Shown here: positions 33,512-42,533 of the stretch, one piece after another | Numbering within the stretch: position 1 is the first letter of the stretch | Layout of the letters: each line of letters starts with the position of its first letter | Origin: Lachnospiraceae bacterium | GTDB taxonomy: Bacteria; Bacillota; Clostridia; Lachnospirales; Lachnospiraceae | Reading direction: 5' to 3' | DNA length: 64,000 nucleotides | Assembly: GCA_026169045.1 (NCBI GenBank) | Contig: JAPFDH010000074.1 | Location: 1 to 64,000 of the forward strand | Program-made: the position numbers and the translations under genes | Notes under the pieces: model-generated | The model's input: the letters and a program-made list of their open reading frames with translations, nothing else | What the model was told of the DNA's origin: nothing | Databases searched by the model: none

Positions 33512-33559
33512 ACAAAAAGCATTGTCTATACTATCTTTCATCATAGTACAAACAATGCT
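33512..33559 (-). terminator. Terminator after spoIVA
   Basis: Stem with outer arms AGCATTGT/ACAATGCT and inner arms TACTAT/ATAGTA around an 8-base loop, followed on the minus strand by TTTTTGTG. A second small stem (AACCGGA/TCCGGTT) lies between it and the spoIVA stop. Confidence 0.8.
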
Positions 33560-33592
33560 CTGTGTCTTGCAAACCGGACTATTCTGATCCGG

Positions 33593-35068
33593 TTAAATGA
33601 TAATACAAATCATACCGCCATTGCTGTCATTAATAATTTTTTGCATGGTATCCTGCAGTTTCATCTGACAGTCTTCCGTCATTTGAGACACCTTTGCGTC
33701 AATTCCATCATTGACAATCTGTTCAATGGATTTTCCAAATATATTGGTATCCCAGATTCCGGATTCACTTCCCTGGGCCGTTTGTTTCATATATGAAATC
33801 AAGTCCTGTGCCTGCTGTTCGCTTCCCACAATGGGAGCGATTTCTGTTTCAATAAAGCTCTTAATCATATGAATGGAAGGTGCGGTGGCCTTCATTTTTA
33901 CTCCGAATTTATTTCCGTGATGGATAATCTGCGGTTCATCCAGAGCAATCTCATTTCTCTCTGGCGTCACAACTCCATATCCCTTTACCCGCACAGACTC
34001 TATGGCATCTTTGACTTTTTGATATTGTTTCTTTGTCCGTGACAATTCCAGCAAAGTCTTCATCAATTGATATTCGCCCCGAATGGGCATTTCCACATAC
34101 TCACTGATGATTTGATAGTAATAACTTTGGGCAATCATTATTTCCAGAGATACACTGCCATCGGAAAGATTTTTTTTATCCACACGAACCTGCCGGATAA
34201 ATTCAGGAGCGCCTTCTGCCAGTTCGGAATCAATATCCTTCATCCAAGTGACTTTTCCCAGAATGCCTTTGGCAAATTCGATCATTTTTTCTTTCATGGG
34301 ATGGGTATCCGGCAAAATCTCCAGCCATTTCGGAATATGAAAATCCAGTTCCGATACAGGAAATTCTTCCAATATCATTTTCATAATCTGCGTAATATCT
34401 TCTTTTTTCAGCTGTTCACAATTCACCGGTATGACATGAACGTCATAATGGGCAGCCATCTCCGAAGCCAGCGCCTGCGCCTCCTCGGATCGCGGTTTTA
34501 CGCAATTCAGAAGAATCACAAATGGTTTTCCCAGTTTTTTTAATTCATTTACCGTTTTTTCTTCCGCAGGTATGTAATTGGCCCGTTCCAATTCTCCGAT
34601 GGAACCATCTGTCGTCACTACCATTCCGATGGTACTGTGATCATTGATTACTTTCTTCGTTCCCAGTTCTGCTGCCTGTGTGAAAGGAACCTCATATTCA
34701 AACCATGGTGTTTTTACCATTCGCTCCTGATCATTTTCCGTGTGACCGGCGGCACCTTCCACCATATAGCCGACACAATCGATCATACGGATACTGGCTT
34801 CCACTCCGTCTGCAATACTGACCTTGGCAGCATCCTTTGGTACAAACTTTGGTTCTGTTGTCATGATAGTTTTTCCTGCCGCTGACTGGGGAAGTTCATC
34901 CCTTGTACGGGTTTTGGCATTTTCGTCTTCCATATTGGGTAAAACCATCAGGTCAATAAACCGTTTGATAAATGTGGATTTTCCGGTACGCACCGGTCCT
35001 ACCACCCCAATATAGATTTCTCCTCCTGTACGGACCTGTATGTCCTTATATACATCAAATTCACCCAT
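33593..35068 (-). CDS. spoIVA: Spore coat morphogenetic ATPase SpoIVA
   Basis: ATP-hydrolysing cytoskeletal protein that polymerises on the forespore surface and forms the coat basement layer. The N-terminal TRAFAC-like ATPase domain has the Walker A GPVRTGKST (about residues 24-32) and a Sensor-T region near TTDGSIGELERANYIPAEE. The middle and C-terminal domains (about 240-491) end with the hydrophobic GGMICIII tail needed for membrane and SpoVM contact. 491 residues, the normal length. It has a sigma-E-like promoter and its own terminator, and lies downstream of gpsA as in Bacillus. Confidence 0.97.
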   Translation of the reverse strand: MGEFDVYKDIQVRTGGEIYIGVVGPVRTGKSTFIKRFIDLMVLPNMEDENAKTRTRDELPQSAAGKTIMTTEPKFVPKDAAKVSIADGVEASIRMIDCVGYMVEGAAGHTENDQERMVKTPWFEYEVPFTQAAELGTKKVINDHSTIGMVVTTDGSIGELERANYIPAEEKTVNELKKLGKPFVILLNCVKPRSEEAQALASEMAAHYDVHVIPVNCEQLKKEDITQIMKMILEEFPVSELDFHIPKWLEILPDTHPMKEKMIEFAKGILGKVTWMKDIDSELAEGAPEFIRQVRVDKKNLSDGSVSLEIMIAQSYYYQIISEYVEMPIRGEYQLMKTLLELSRTKKQYQKVKDAIESVRVKGYGVVTPERNEIALDEPQIIHHGNKFGVKMKATAPSIHMIKSFIETEIAPIVGSEQQAQDLISYMKQTAQGSESGIWDTNIFGKSIEQIVNDGIDAKVSQMTEDCQMKLQDTMQKIINDSNGGMICIII

Positions 35069-35120
35069 TTTGATTTCCTCCCATCCATACCGGAGTCTGC
35101 CCCGGCTGGCTATTTGTATT

Positions 35121-35149
35121 AATATATGCGAAGGAAATCAAAAACATTC
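35121..35149 (-). promoter_or_regulatory. Sigma-E-like promoter of spoIVA
   Basis: Minus-strand GAATGTT (35143-35149), a 14-base spacer and CATATATT (35121-35128), about 50 bases before the spoIVA start. It agrees with the sigma-E pattern with one or two mismatches. spoIVA is sigma-E-dependent in B. subtilis. Confidence 0.5.
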
Positions 35150-35171
35150 CATCTTAATTCTATTTCTCTTT

Positions 35172-36176
35172 TCAGTTCCAGGCTACTTCCATATTTTTAT
35201 CACGCAGCATCAAATCGGCCACTGCTTCTTTCGCCGATTTATTTTCAAACAAAACCTGATTTACCTGCTCTATGATAGGCAAAGATATATGATACTTCTT
35301 TCCCAAAGCCAAAGCCGCCTTGGCAGAATATACACCTTCCACTACCATATGAACTTCTTTAATGGCTTCATCCATGGTTTTTCCCTGACCAATTAAAATT
35401 CCGGCCTTCCGGTTACGACTGTGCATACTGGCACAGGTCACAATCAAATCACCGATTCCCGACAATCCGGCAAAGGTTTCCGCCCTTCCTCCCATGGCTA
35501 TGCCCAATCTGGATATTTCTGCAATTCCCCGGGTAATCAGAGCAGCTTTTGTATTATCGCCGTATCCGAGTCCATCTGCCACTCCGGCTGCCAAAGCGAT
35601 CACATTTTTCAGCGCACCACCCAGCTCAATTCCCAATACATCGGGACTTGTATAAACCCGGAAAACCGGAGACATAAAACAATTTTGAATCAATTCCGCT
35701 GTCGCCCGTGTTTTCGCACCGGCTACACAAGTGGTAGGAATTCCGCGGCTGACTTCTTCGGCATGGCTGGGACCGGAAAGAACTGCTGCATCTGCCTTCG
35801 GAATTTCTTCTTCGATCTGTTCTACCAGTGTAAGCAACGTATCTTCTTCGATTCCCTTTGCCACACTGACAATAATCTGCCCCTCACGGATATATGGTTT
35901 CATCTTTCGGCAGGTTTCTCTGGTATAAATGGAAGGAACCGCCAAAACCAGCAGATCCTTTCCCGTACAGATATCCTCCAACCGGTCTGTATCCACACAA
36001 TTAATTTCTGCCGGTATCGTTACATCCGCTAGACTTTTTTGAATTCTTTTTTCTCTCAAGTATGTAATTTCATCCTGAAGCGCTGACCAGACACTGACTT
36101 CATGGCCATTCTGATGCAGCAATAAACTCAGGGCAATTCCCCATGTCCCTGTTCCAATGACACCAATCTTTGCCAT
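35172..36176 (-). CDS. gpsA: Glycerol-3-phosphate dehydrogenase [NAD(P)+]
   Basis: Reduces dihydroxyacetone phosphate to sn-glycerol-3-phosphate for phospholipid synthesis. The N-terminal Rossmann motif is GVIGTGTWGIALS (about residues 4-16). Further motifs are VLAVPS, LSGPSHAEEVSRGIPT and the catalytic Lys block GGALKNVIALAAGVADGLGYGDNTKAALITRG. 334 residues. Its product feeds PlsY, encoded 11 bases upstream; the pair sits downstream of der as in many Firmicutes. Confidence 0.97.
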   Translation of the reverse strand: MAKIGVIGTGTWGIALSLLLHQNGHEVSVWSALQDEITYLREKRIQKSLADVTIPAEINCVDTDRLEDICTGKDLLVLAVPSIYTRETCRKMKPYIREGQIIVSVAKGIEEDTLLTLVEQIEEEIPKADAAVLSGPSHAEEVSRGIPTTCVAGAKTRATAELIQNCFMSPVFRVYTSPDVLGIELGGALKNVIALAAGVADGLGYGDNTKAALITRGIAEISRLGIAMGGRAETFAGLSGIGDLIVTCASMHSRNRKAGILIGQGKTMDEAIKEVHMVVEGVYSAKAALALGKKYHISLPIIEQVNQVLFENKSAKEAVADLMLRDKNMEVAWN

Positions 36177-36187
36177 ACCTGACTCCT

Positions 36188-36817
36188 TTACTTTTTCGTT
36201 CCGAAACGATTTTCCGTTCCATGTATCAGACGGTCAATATTGCTTCTGTGACGCCAGATAGCCATAACCGTCGTAAATAATACTAAAATATAAAATTCAA
36301 AGGCAAAGCCTCCCAAATCCATCCATCCCATCTGCCCAAAAATTACACTGCAGATAAACATAGCTGTCACCACACAGATGGATCCCAGAGAAACGTATCT
36401 TGTGGCAATGGTAATACCAAAAAACACGATAATTCCAATCAGGGTAAGCCTCCAATCCAAAGCAATCACCCATCCTGCTGTACAGGCAATTCCTTTGCCG
36501 CCCTTAAATCCCATATAAAAAGGAAAATTATGCCCTAAGATAACACCGATGGCCATATACATCATATAGACATAGGCAACCTGCGGATCAAATCCCAACG
36601 CATAATGGACAACCAGACAGGGAATCAGACATTTTAACATATCGCCAAAGAAAACAATAATTCCGGCTTTTGCCCCCAATACACGCAAGGTATTGGTGGC
36701 TCCCGAATTCCCGCTTCCCTGTTTGCGGATATCTATACCATTCATCTTACCATAAAGGTATCCAGTCTGCAAAAGTCCAAAACAATATCCAATTACAACC
36801 AATAATACACGTATCAT
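36188..36817 (-). CDS. plsY: Glycerol-3-phosphate acyltransferase PlsY
   Basis: Integral membrane enzyme that acylates glycerol-3-phosphate with acyl-phosphate, the first step to phosphatidic acid. About five transmembrane helices. Conserved motifs are IRKQGSGNSGATNTLRVLG (motif 1), GHNFPFYMGFKGGKGIA (motif 2) and the C-terminal IWRHRSNIDRLIHGTE. 209 residues. It is two bases downstream of der and 11 bases before gpsA, so a der-plsY-gpsA transcript is likely. Confidence 0.96.
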   Translation of the reverse strand: MIRVLLVVIGYCFGLLQTGYLYGKMNGIDIRKQGSGNSGATNTLRVLGAKAGIIVFFGDMLKCLIPCLVVHYALGFDPQVAYVYMMYMAIGVILGHNFPFYMGFKGGKGIACTAGWVIALDWRLTLIGIIVFFGITIATRYVSLGSICVVTAMFICSVIFGQMGWMDLGGFAFEFYILVLFTTVMAIWRHRSNIDRLIHGTENRFGTKK

Positions 36818-36819
36818 TT

Positions 36820-38145
36820 CTATTTCGTTTCCTTTCGTTCTCTTATGATGAATTTCAATGATGTCCCTTTGAACCCGAATGCTTCCCTGATTTTGTTTTC
36901 AATATATCTTGTATAGGAAAAATGCATCAGTTCCTTATCATTGACAAAAATAACGAACGTAGGCGGTTTTACTGCTACCTGTGTAATATAGTATAATTTC
37001 AGACGTTTTCCCTTATCAGAAGGAGGCTGCTGAAGCGCTACTGCTTCGGTCATAATTTCGTTGAGAACACCTGTTGCCACACGCATGGACTGATTTTCAA
37101 TGACAACATCTATCATTTCAAATAGTTTATTCATTCTCTGCCCTGTCTTGGCTGATATAAACAAAATCTCAGCATAAGGAAGATAAGACAGAATCTCCCG
37201 AATCTTTTCCTGATGACGGTAAATGGTCTTATCATTTTTCTCCACAGCATCCCATTTGTTCACTGCGATAATAATACCCTTTCCTCTCTCATGGGCGATT
37301 CCGGCAATTTTTGCATCCTGCTCGGTGATTCCTTCCACTGCGTCAATGACGATCACCACCACATCGGCTCTCTCCACAGCTGTTACTGTCCGGATAATAC
37401 TGTAGCGTTCCAATTCTTCCTTGATTTTATTTTTTCTTCTGAGTCCGGCTGTATCAATGAATACATATTCTCTTCCGTTCTTAACGATTTCCGTATCGAC
37501 AGCATCTCTTGTGGTACCTGCAATATCGGAAACAATAACGCGATTCTCTCCCACAATCTTATTAATAATAGAAGATTTTCCCACATTGGGTTTTCCTACA
37601 ATGGCAATCTTAGGGCGGTCATCCTCTTCCTCTTCCATCATGCGGGTATCAAAATGCTTGACCACTTCTTCCAAAAGATCACCAAGCCCCAGTCTGGATG
37701 CCGCAGAAACCGGAATAGGTTCTCCGATTCCCAGATTATAAAATTCATAAACATCCGGCATAAACTTTTGGAAACTGTCCACCTTGTTTACCACTAAAAG
37801 CACCGGTTTTCTGGAACGACGCAGCATATCTGCCACTTTGGCATCCGCGTCCACCACACCCTGACGGACATCCGTCACAAATAAAATTACATCTGCTGTC
37901 TGTATGGCAATTTCTGCCTGTTCCCGCATTTGGGACAAAATCACATCTTTACTGTCCGGCTCAATTCCACCGGTATCAATTAAAGTAAATTTATAATCCA
38001 GCCAGGTGCACTCCGCATAAATACGGTCTCTTGTCACTCCTGGTGTATCTTTGACAATGGCAATATCATCTCCTGCCAAAACATTAAACAATGTGGATTT
38101 TCCCACATTGGGACGGCCTACAACAGCAACAATCGGCTTACTCAT
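36820..38145 (-). CDS. der: Ribosome-biogenesis GTPase Der (EngA)
   Basis: Double GTPase required for 50S subunit assembly. Two G domains are visible: GRPNVGKSTLFN (about residues 9-20) with DTGGIE and NKVD, and GKPNVGKSSIIN (about 182-193) with DTAGLRRK and NKWD. A C-terminal KH-like domain (about 350-437) ends in FGFKGTSLKFIIRERK. 441 residues. The stop is two bases before plsY. Upstream lies the DUF512 protein gene, a common neighbour in clostridia. Confidence 0.97.
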   Translation of the reverse strand: MSKPIVAVVGRPNVGKSTLFNVLAGDDIAIVKDTPGVTRDRIYAECTWLDYKFTLIDTGGIEPDSKDVILSQMREQAEIAIQTADVILFVTDVRQGVVDADAKVADMLRRSRKPVLLVVNKVDSFQKFMPDVYEFYNLGIGEPIPVSAASRLGLGDLLEEVVKHFDTRMMEEEEDDRPKIAIVGKPNVGKSSIINKIVGENRVIVSDIAGTTRDAVDTEIVKNGREYVFIDTAGLRRKNKIKEELERYSIIRTVTAVERADVVVIVIDAVEGITEQDAKIAGIAHERGKGIIIAVNKWDAVEKNDKTIYRHQEKIREILSYLPYAEILFISAKTGQRMNKLFEMIDVVIENQSMRVATGVLNEIMTEAVALQQPPSDKGKRLKLYYITQVAVKPPTFVIFVNDKELMHFSYTRYIENKIREAFGFKGTSLKFIIRERKETK

Positions 38146-38173
38146 TTCAGGCTCCTTTCTTTCATTCCATTTC

Positions 38174-39580
38174 CTATGTCAAATCTTCCAATTCATACGG
38201 CTGATGGTTTTTCCCATTATTCCTCTGATTTTCCTCTTTGCACTCCTGTTTTAATCCAAGAACTGCCCAGACGAAATCCTGCCCGCTTGATTTTACAATA
38301 TTAATCGGCACTTGTAAAGCAATTTGTGCATCATCCCTCGTCATATCATCCAGGAAAACTTCTTCTCCGCTCCGGAACATGACAGAAGAAAGCAAAAGTT
38401 CCTGTCCCAGTTTTTTTCCTTTTAACTGCTTTACCAAGTCCTGTCCGGTAATCAGACCGGCTACCGTGATTTCTTCACCAAAGAATTCGTTTGTAATAGT
38501 ATATATTGTCACATGCACCTGCGGATATGCCTCTTCTATCCACTGACATATTTTTTGTAAAAACGGAGCTGCCAGTTTTCCTGTGGCAATGGACACTTCC
38601 CTGTTTTCTATAGACACATCCGTTTCCCTTTTTATGCTGTCCAGGGCCTCCCGGCATTCATCCAGAAGAAGACGTACCATTCCCACCCCATTCTCCAGCT
38701 GAATATATCCGTCATATCGTTCTGCTTCAGGGATCTCTCTTTCAGCCAAAATATAAAACTCATCACTGGCCTGAACAAAATGGGTTCCATATTTTTCAAA
38801 TAACCGTTTCTGCCACTTTTCAATTATGGCAAGGGCTGCCTCGGCATCTTCTTTTTCAAATTTTTCCAATGGATACAAGCCATCTCTGTATTTTGTCAAT
38901 CCCACAGGAACAACCGACAAACTTTCCATATACGGAATATAACCTGCCAGATCCGAAATTGTCTTTTCCAATTCCTCTCCGTCATTGATCCCTTTACACA
39001 GCACAATCTGTCCGTTCATTTCAATTCCCGCGTCATAGAGCCGTTTTATCTTTTCCAGAGAACTGCCTGCAAACCGATTGTGCAGCATCTCACAGCGAAG
39101 CTTCGGATTGGTCGTATGCACTGAAATATTGATGGGAGCCAGTTTATAACGAATAATCCGGTCAATATCCTTATCTTTCATATTGGTCAATGTCACATAA
39201 TTCCCCTGTAAAAAAGACAAACGGGAGTCATCATCTTTGAAATACAGCGTATCCCGCATCCCGGGCGGCATCTGATCAATAAAGCAAAACATACATTTAT
39301 TAGTGCAGCTTTTGTATTCGGACATTAAGCTGCTCTGAAATGTTATTCCAAGATCTTCTTCATACTCTTTTTCTATTTCCAAAAGCCATTCTTCTCCATT
39401 GGCTTTCTGTACCGCCAATTCAATATACGTGTCATCAATCAGAAACTGATAATCAAATACATCCTCCAGTTCCTGTCCGTTCACGGCAATTACGTAATCC
39501 CCGGCTTCCAACTCCATTTCCTGTGCAATGGATCCCGGTTCAATCGCTGCGACTAAATGTCCTTTTTTATTCTCCATCAT
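38174..39580 (-). CDS. DUF512 radical-SAM-like protein with PDZ domain
   Basis: Member of the DUF512 family. An N-terminal PDZ-like domain (about residues 8-75; IEPGSIAQEMELEAGDYVIAVNG) precedes a radical SAM-type core with the cysteine triad C92, C96, C99 (CTNKCMFC) for a [4Fe-4S] cluster. A C-terminal DUF512 domain (about 290-440; ITNEFFGEEITVAGLITGQDL, FLDDMTRDD) follows. The biochemical role is unknown in the family. It is placed before der and after a small gene whose stop codon abuts its ribosome site. Glutamine/Asn-rich residues end the protein. Confidence 0.92.
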   Translation of the reverse strand: MMENKKGHLVAAIEPGSIAQEMELEAGDYVIAVNGQELEDVFDYQFLIDDTYIELAVQKANGEEWLLEIEKEYEEDLGITFQSSLMSEYKSCTNKCMFCFIDQMPPGMRDTLYFKDDDSRLSFLQGNYVTLTNMKDKDIDRIIRYKLAPINISVHTTNPKLRCEMLHNRFAGSSLEKIKRLYDAGIEMNGQIVLCKGINDGEELEKTISDLAGYIPYMESLSVVPVGLTKYRDGLYPLEKFEKEDAEAALAIIEKWQKRLFEKYGTHFVQASDEFYILAEREIPEAERYDGYIQLENGVGMVRLLLDECREALDSIKRETDVSIENREVSIATGKLAAPFLQKICQWIEEAYPQVHVTIYTITNEFFGEEITVAGLITGQDLVKQLKGKKLGQELLLSSVMFRSGEEVFLDDMTRDDAQIALQVPINIVKSSGQDFVWAVLGLKQECKEENQRNNGKNHQPYELEDLT

Positions 39581-39584
39581 TACC

Positions 39585-39809
39585 TCACACTTTCTGTTTT
39601 AGAACAGCATCTTCTCCTGTTTTCATCCCATACTCCAATCCCCACAAACTGTCCGTAAAAAGCTTGATCCGTCTGTTTGTTATAAATCTGCATAGCTCTG
39701 AATAGTTACAATTTACTATAACATTATCTGAAAAAAAAATCCACCCCTGATACTCCTTCCAAAGCCTGACCTTTTTCAGCATTTTATTCCTTTTTCTCAT
39801 CTGCTGCAT
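39585..39809 (-). CDS. Small hypothetical protein upstream of DUF512 gene
   Basis: Not recognised. About 74 residues from ATG 39809, which has AGGAAGGG seven bases before it (the frame opens six bases earlier at a TTG). It is basic at the N-terminus, with WKEYQGWIFFSDNVIVNC and CRFITNRRIKLFTDSLWGLEYG resembling a compact folded domain. The stop codon lies two bases before the DUF512 start region, GTGTGAGGTAATG, so its translation may be coupled to that gene. It could be a conserved clostridial orphan or chance coding. Confidence 0.5.
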   Translation of the reverse strand: MQQMRKRNKMLKKVRLWKEYQGWIFFSDNVIVNCNYSELCRFITNRRIKLFTDSLWGLEYGMKTGEDAVLKQKV

Positions 39810-39850
39810 TTCCAAACCCTTCCTATTTTTATAATTTCATGTTTTTCACC

Positions 39851-39880
39851 TTGACGCCGCTACATAAGAAATGATATAAA
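39851..39880 (+). promoter_or_regulatory. Putative promoter of prs
   Basis: TTGACG (39851-39856), an 18-base spacer and TATAAA (39875-39880), giving a leader of about 80 bases before the prs start. A second TTGACA at 39895 has only a weak -10 (TATTCC). Confidence 0.5.
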
Positions 39881-39894
39881 TTTAATTGAACATA

Positions 39895-39937
39895 TTGACA
39901 GTCGGCACATTTTTCATCTATTCCTGCCTGCTGTCAA
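39895..39937 (+). promoter_or_regulatory. Inverted repeat in prs leader
   Basis: Arms TTGACAG (39895-39901) and CTGTCAA (39931-39937) extend imperfectly inward (CGGCA/TGCCTG), with a pyrimidine-rich loop. There is no T-tract after it, so it is not a simple terminator. It may be an operator or an mRNA leader hairpin. The stop-to-start interval 39810-39967 holds nothing else I can name. Confidence 0.45.
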
Positions 39938-39967
39938 TCAAATAAATTATACATTCTGGAGGAAACT

Positions 39968-41152
39968 ATGGCCAATAATTATACTCTTGACAATACTATC
40001 CCATTGGCTCCACTGAAAATCGCTGCTCTGGACAGTTGCCGTTCTTTAGCAGAATCTGTGGATCAGTACATTGTCAATTTTCGTAAAAACGATATGGAGC
40101 GTTTAAAGGACAAGTGGATTGGTCCTGATTATCGCGGCTACAATCGTGAATCCTATCTTTTGGATCTTCACTGTGCACGTTTTGGTTCCGGTGAGGCAAA
40201 ATGTGTATTAAATGAATCCGTACGCGGTACCGATGTATTTGCAATGGTGGATGTGACAAACTACAGCATGACCTATTCCATCTGCGGCCATACAAACCAT
40301 ATGTCTCCTGATGATCACTATCAGGATTTGAAACGTTTAATCTGTGCTGCTTCTACAGCTCACCGCATCAATGTCATTATGCCATTCTTGTATGAAAGCC
40401 GCCAGCATAAACGTACCCACAGAGAATCTTTGGATTGTGCCAGCGCCTTGGAAGAATTAGTTTCCATGGGTGTTTCCAATATTATTACCTTTGATGCCCA
40501 TGACCCGCGGGTTCAGAATGCGATTCCGCTTCATGGGTTTGACAACTTCACACCTCCTTATCAGTTCATCAAAGCTCTGTTCCAGCGGGAAAAGAACTTA
40601 AAGATTGATAAGGAACATTTAATGGTTATCAGTCCTGACGAAGGAGCTATGAACCGTTCTGTCTATTTTGCCAACAATCTGGGTGTTGATATGGGAATGT
40701 TCTATAAGAGACGTGATTATTCCCGCGTCGTAAACGGAAAGAACCCTATCGTTGCCCACGAATTCTTAGGCTCCAGTGTGGAAGGCAAGACCGTTATCAT
40801 TGTAGATGATATGATTGCCTCCGGTGAGAGTATGCTGGATACCGCCAAGGATCTTAAAGAAAGAAAGGCAAAGAATGTCATCGTATGTTGTACATTCGGC
40901 TTATTTACAGAAGGTCTGGAAAAATTTGATGAATATTTTGAACGCGGATATTTTGATTATGTCATAACGACAAACCTGAATTACCGCACACCTGATCTTT
41001 TAACAAAACCATGGTATCTGGAAGCTGATATGAGTAAGTTTATGGCTGCCATTATCAACTCTCTAAACCATGACGTTTCCATCGGTGCTTCCATGTCTCC
41101 AACGGAAAAGATTCAGAAATTGGTAAAGGAATACAACAGCCGCCAGTTATAA
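39968..41152 (+). CDS. prs: Ribose-phosphate pyrophosphokinase, long divergent form
   Basis: Makes PRPP from ribose-5-phosphate and ATP. An N-terminal pribosyltransferase-like domain with ESVRGTDVF and the catalytic-loop HRINVIMPFLYESRQHKR is followed by MVISPDEGAMNRS and YKRRDYS, and the C-terminal PRPP loop VIIVDDMIASGESM (about residues 275-288). At 394 residues it is about 80 longer than the usual 315, with extra segments at the N-terminus and after residue 320, and a PRPP loop that departs from the usual DDMIDTAGT. A GGAGG ribosome site precedes the start. A second, standard prs may exist elsewhere in the genome. Confidence 0.88.
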   Translation: MANNYTLDNTIPLAPLKIAALDSCRSLAESVDQYIVNFRKNDMERLKDKWIGPDYRGYNRESYLLDLHCARFGSGEAKCVLNESVRGTDVFAMVDVTNYSMTYSICGHTNHMSPDDHYQDLKRLICAASTAHRINVIMPFLYESRQHKRTHRESLDCASALEELVSMGVSNIITFDAHDPRVQNAIPLHGFDNFTPPYQFIKALFQREKNLKIDKEHLMVISPDEGAMNRSVYFANNLGVDMGMFYKRRDYSRVVNGKNPIVAHEFLGSSVEGKTVIIVDDMIASGESMLDTAKDLKERKAKNVIVCCTFGLFTEGLEKFDEYFERGYFDYVITTNLNYRTPDLLTKPWYLEADMSKFMAAIINSLNHDVSIGASMSPTEKIQKLVKEYNSRQL

Positions 41153-41185
41153 TCAATATTTTCTATCGAAACCATATTAAAAGAT

Positions 41186-41233
41186 AAAAACCCCCAAATG
41201 TTAGATTCCGTATCCAGCATTTGGAGGTTTTTT
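41186..41233. terminator. Bidirectional terminator after prs
   Basis: Arms AAACCCCCAAATG and CATTTGGAGGTTT (one mismatch) with a 17-base loop and A and T runs at the two sides, between converging prs and pgeF. Confidence 0.88.
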
Positions 41234-41255
41234 ACGTTCTGTCTTTTTTTCTCTT

Positions 41256-42107
41256 TCATTTCAGCATTAAAAATGCTGCCAGATTTCCCCGCTTTTCTCC
41301 CATTACACGATGAGAATACAATAAATGGGGATTACATTTGGTACAGACATCGGTTACTGCCAAATGTTGCGGCTGCACAGATGCCTCCAAAAGAATGATT
41401 TCGTTTGCCTTCCAAAGATCCAGAAGATATTTTCCATTTTCCTTTTTTCTTAAAATCTGTGTTTTTTGGTCCTGGGAAAACCCTTGCGCAAATTCTTCTG
41501 CCACTTCCTCACCGACTTCATAACACTGATTACAAATACTAGGTCCCACACAGGCCAATACATCTTCCGCCTTTGTCCCGAATTCCCGGTTCATTGCCAA
41601 CAGCGTCTTTTCTCCCATCCGTTTTACCGTTCCTCTCCATCCGGAATGGGATAATCCTATGGCATGATGCACCGGATCCACAAAATATAACGGAACGCAA
41701 TCAGCAAAAAACGTAACCAATGGAATCTGTCTTTCGTTCGTAATCAAACCATCCACATCCCGATAATCCCGTTCGCTCACAACGCCTTTGCCAGCGTCTT
41801 CTTCTGTCACCTTTTTAATATTTACCGTATGGGTCTGATGGGATAACACACACCGTTCCCAAGGCATGTCCAGCACACCACAGATCCGTCTGTAATTTTC
41901 TTTTACAGCATTCCCATCATCTCCTCTGGTAAAGCTGAAATTCATAGAAGCGTATTCTCCCTGACTCACTCCTCCTAAGCGCGTCGAAAACCCATGAGAG
42001 ATTTCTTTTACCTCCTCCAGCATAGGAAATTGAAAATAATATACACCTCTTTTTTCTTTTAAAACGATGGTCTGTAGTCTGTCCATACAGGATCTCTTAT
42101 ACTCCAT
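41256..42107 (-). CDS. pgeF: Laccase-domain purine nucleoside phosphorylase (YfiH/PgeF family)
   Basis: Member of the DUF152/YfiH 'polyphenol oxidase' family, now known to act as a broad purine nucleoside phosphorylase/deaminase, with a role in cell-wall quality in E. coli. Metal-binding regions are visible: LSHQTHTVN, FADCVPLYF, GLSHSGWRGTVKRMG, CVGPSICNQCYEVG and DVCTKCNP/LYSHR. About 283 residues. The start at 42107 is seven bases after AGGAG. It ends the rplS-lepB-rbgA-lepB-rnhB-yraN-pgeF gene string. Confidence 0.9.
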   Translation of the reverse strand: MEYKRSCMDRLQTIVLKEKRGVYYFQFPMLEEVKEISHGFSTRLGGVSQGEYASMNFSFTRGDDGNAVKENYRRICGVLDMPWERCVLSHQTHTVNIKKVTEEDAGKGVVSERDYRDVDGLITNERQIPLVTFFADCVPLYFVDPVHHAIGLSHSGWRGTVKRMGEKTLLAMNREFGTKAEDVLACVGPSICNQCYEVGEEVAEEFAQGFSQDQKTQILRKKENGKYLLDLWKANEIILLEASVQPQHLAVTDVCTKCNPHLLYSHRVMGEKRGNLAAFLMLK

Positions 42108-42147
42108 TTTCATTCTCCTCTCTTCCTGTCATCCCGTAACAGTTGTT

Positions 42148-42510
42148 TTATATAACCAATCCACCAAAAGCATTTTTTATATGTTTGATTTTATCTCCCA
42201 AAAAACTTATCACGTCAAATCGGCAGGGAACATCTTCCGCTATTTTGTTCTCCATCATATAATACTGTGCTGTTCTCCAGATCCTTTGCTGTTTTTTCTG
42301 CGTAACCGCTTCCTGCGGTTCCCCTTTTGCACGATCTTTCCTATATTTTACCTCCACAAATACCAGATATATTCCGTCCCTGGCAATCAAATCGATTTCT
42401 CCCGTTTTGCGCCTGAAATTTTTTTCCAAAATCTGATATCCTTCTTTTTGTAAATAAACAGCCGCCATGTTCTCATAGCGGCTGCCCTTTTCCCGATTAT
42501 TCTCTTTCAC
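42148..42510 (-). CDS. YraN-family (UPF0102) endonuclease-like protein
   Basis: Restriction-endonuclease-fold protein of unknown function, common beside rnhB. The motif GEIDLIARDGIYLVFVEVKYR holds the Asp and Glu-x-Lys residues of a PD-(D/E)xK site. A GTG at 42510 (VKENNREKG) follows AAAGGG and gives about 120 residues; the upstream frame to 42579 lies inside rnhB and is unlikely. It is 23 bases downstream of rnhB and 40 bases upstream of pgeF. Confidence 0.88.
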   Translation of the reverse strand: MKENNREKGSRYENMAAVYLQKEGYQILEKNFRRKTGEIDLIARDGIYLVFVEVKYRKDRAKGEPQEAVTQKKQQRIWRTAQYYMMENKIAEDVPCRFDVISFLGDKIKHIKNAFGGLVI

Positions 42511-42533
42511 ACTCCACCCTTTCTTTCCGTCTG

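Noticed and set aside
42130-42150. GTAACAGTT near the pgeF-yraN gap, like the repeat terminus.
   Set aside because: Only nine bases match; the following GCC and palindrome are missing.
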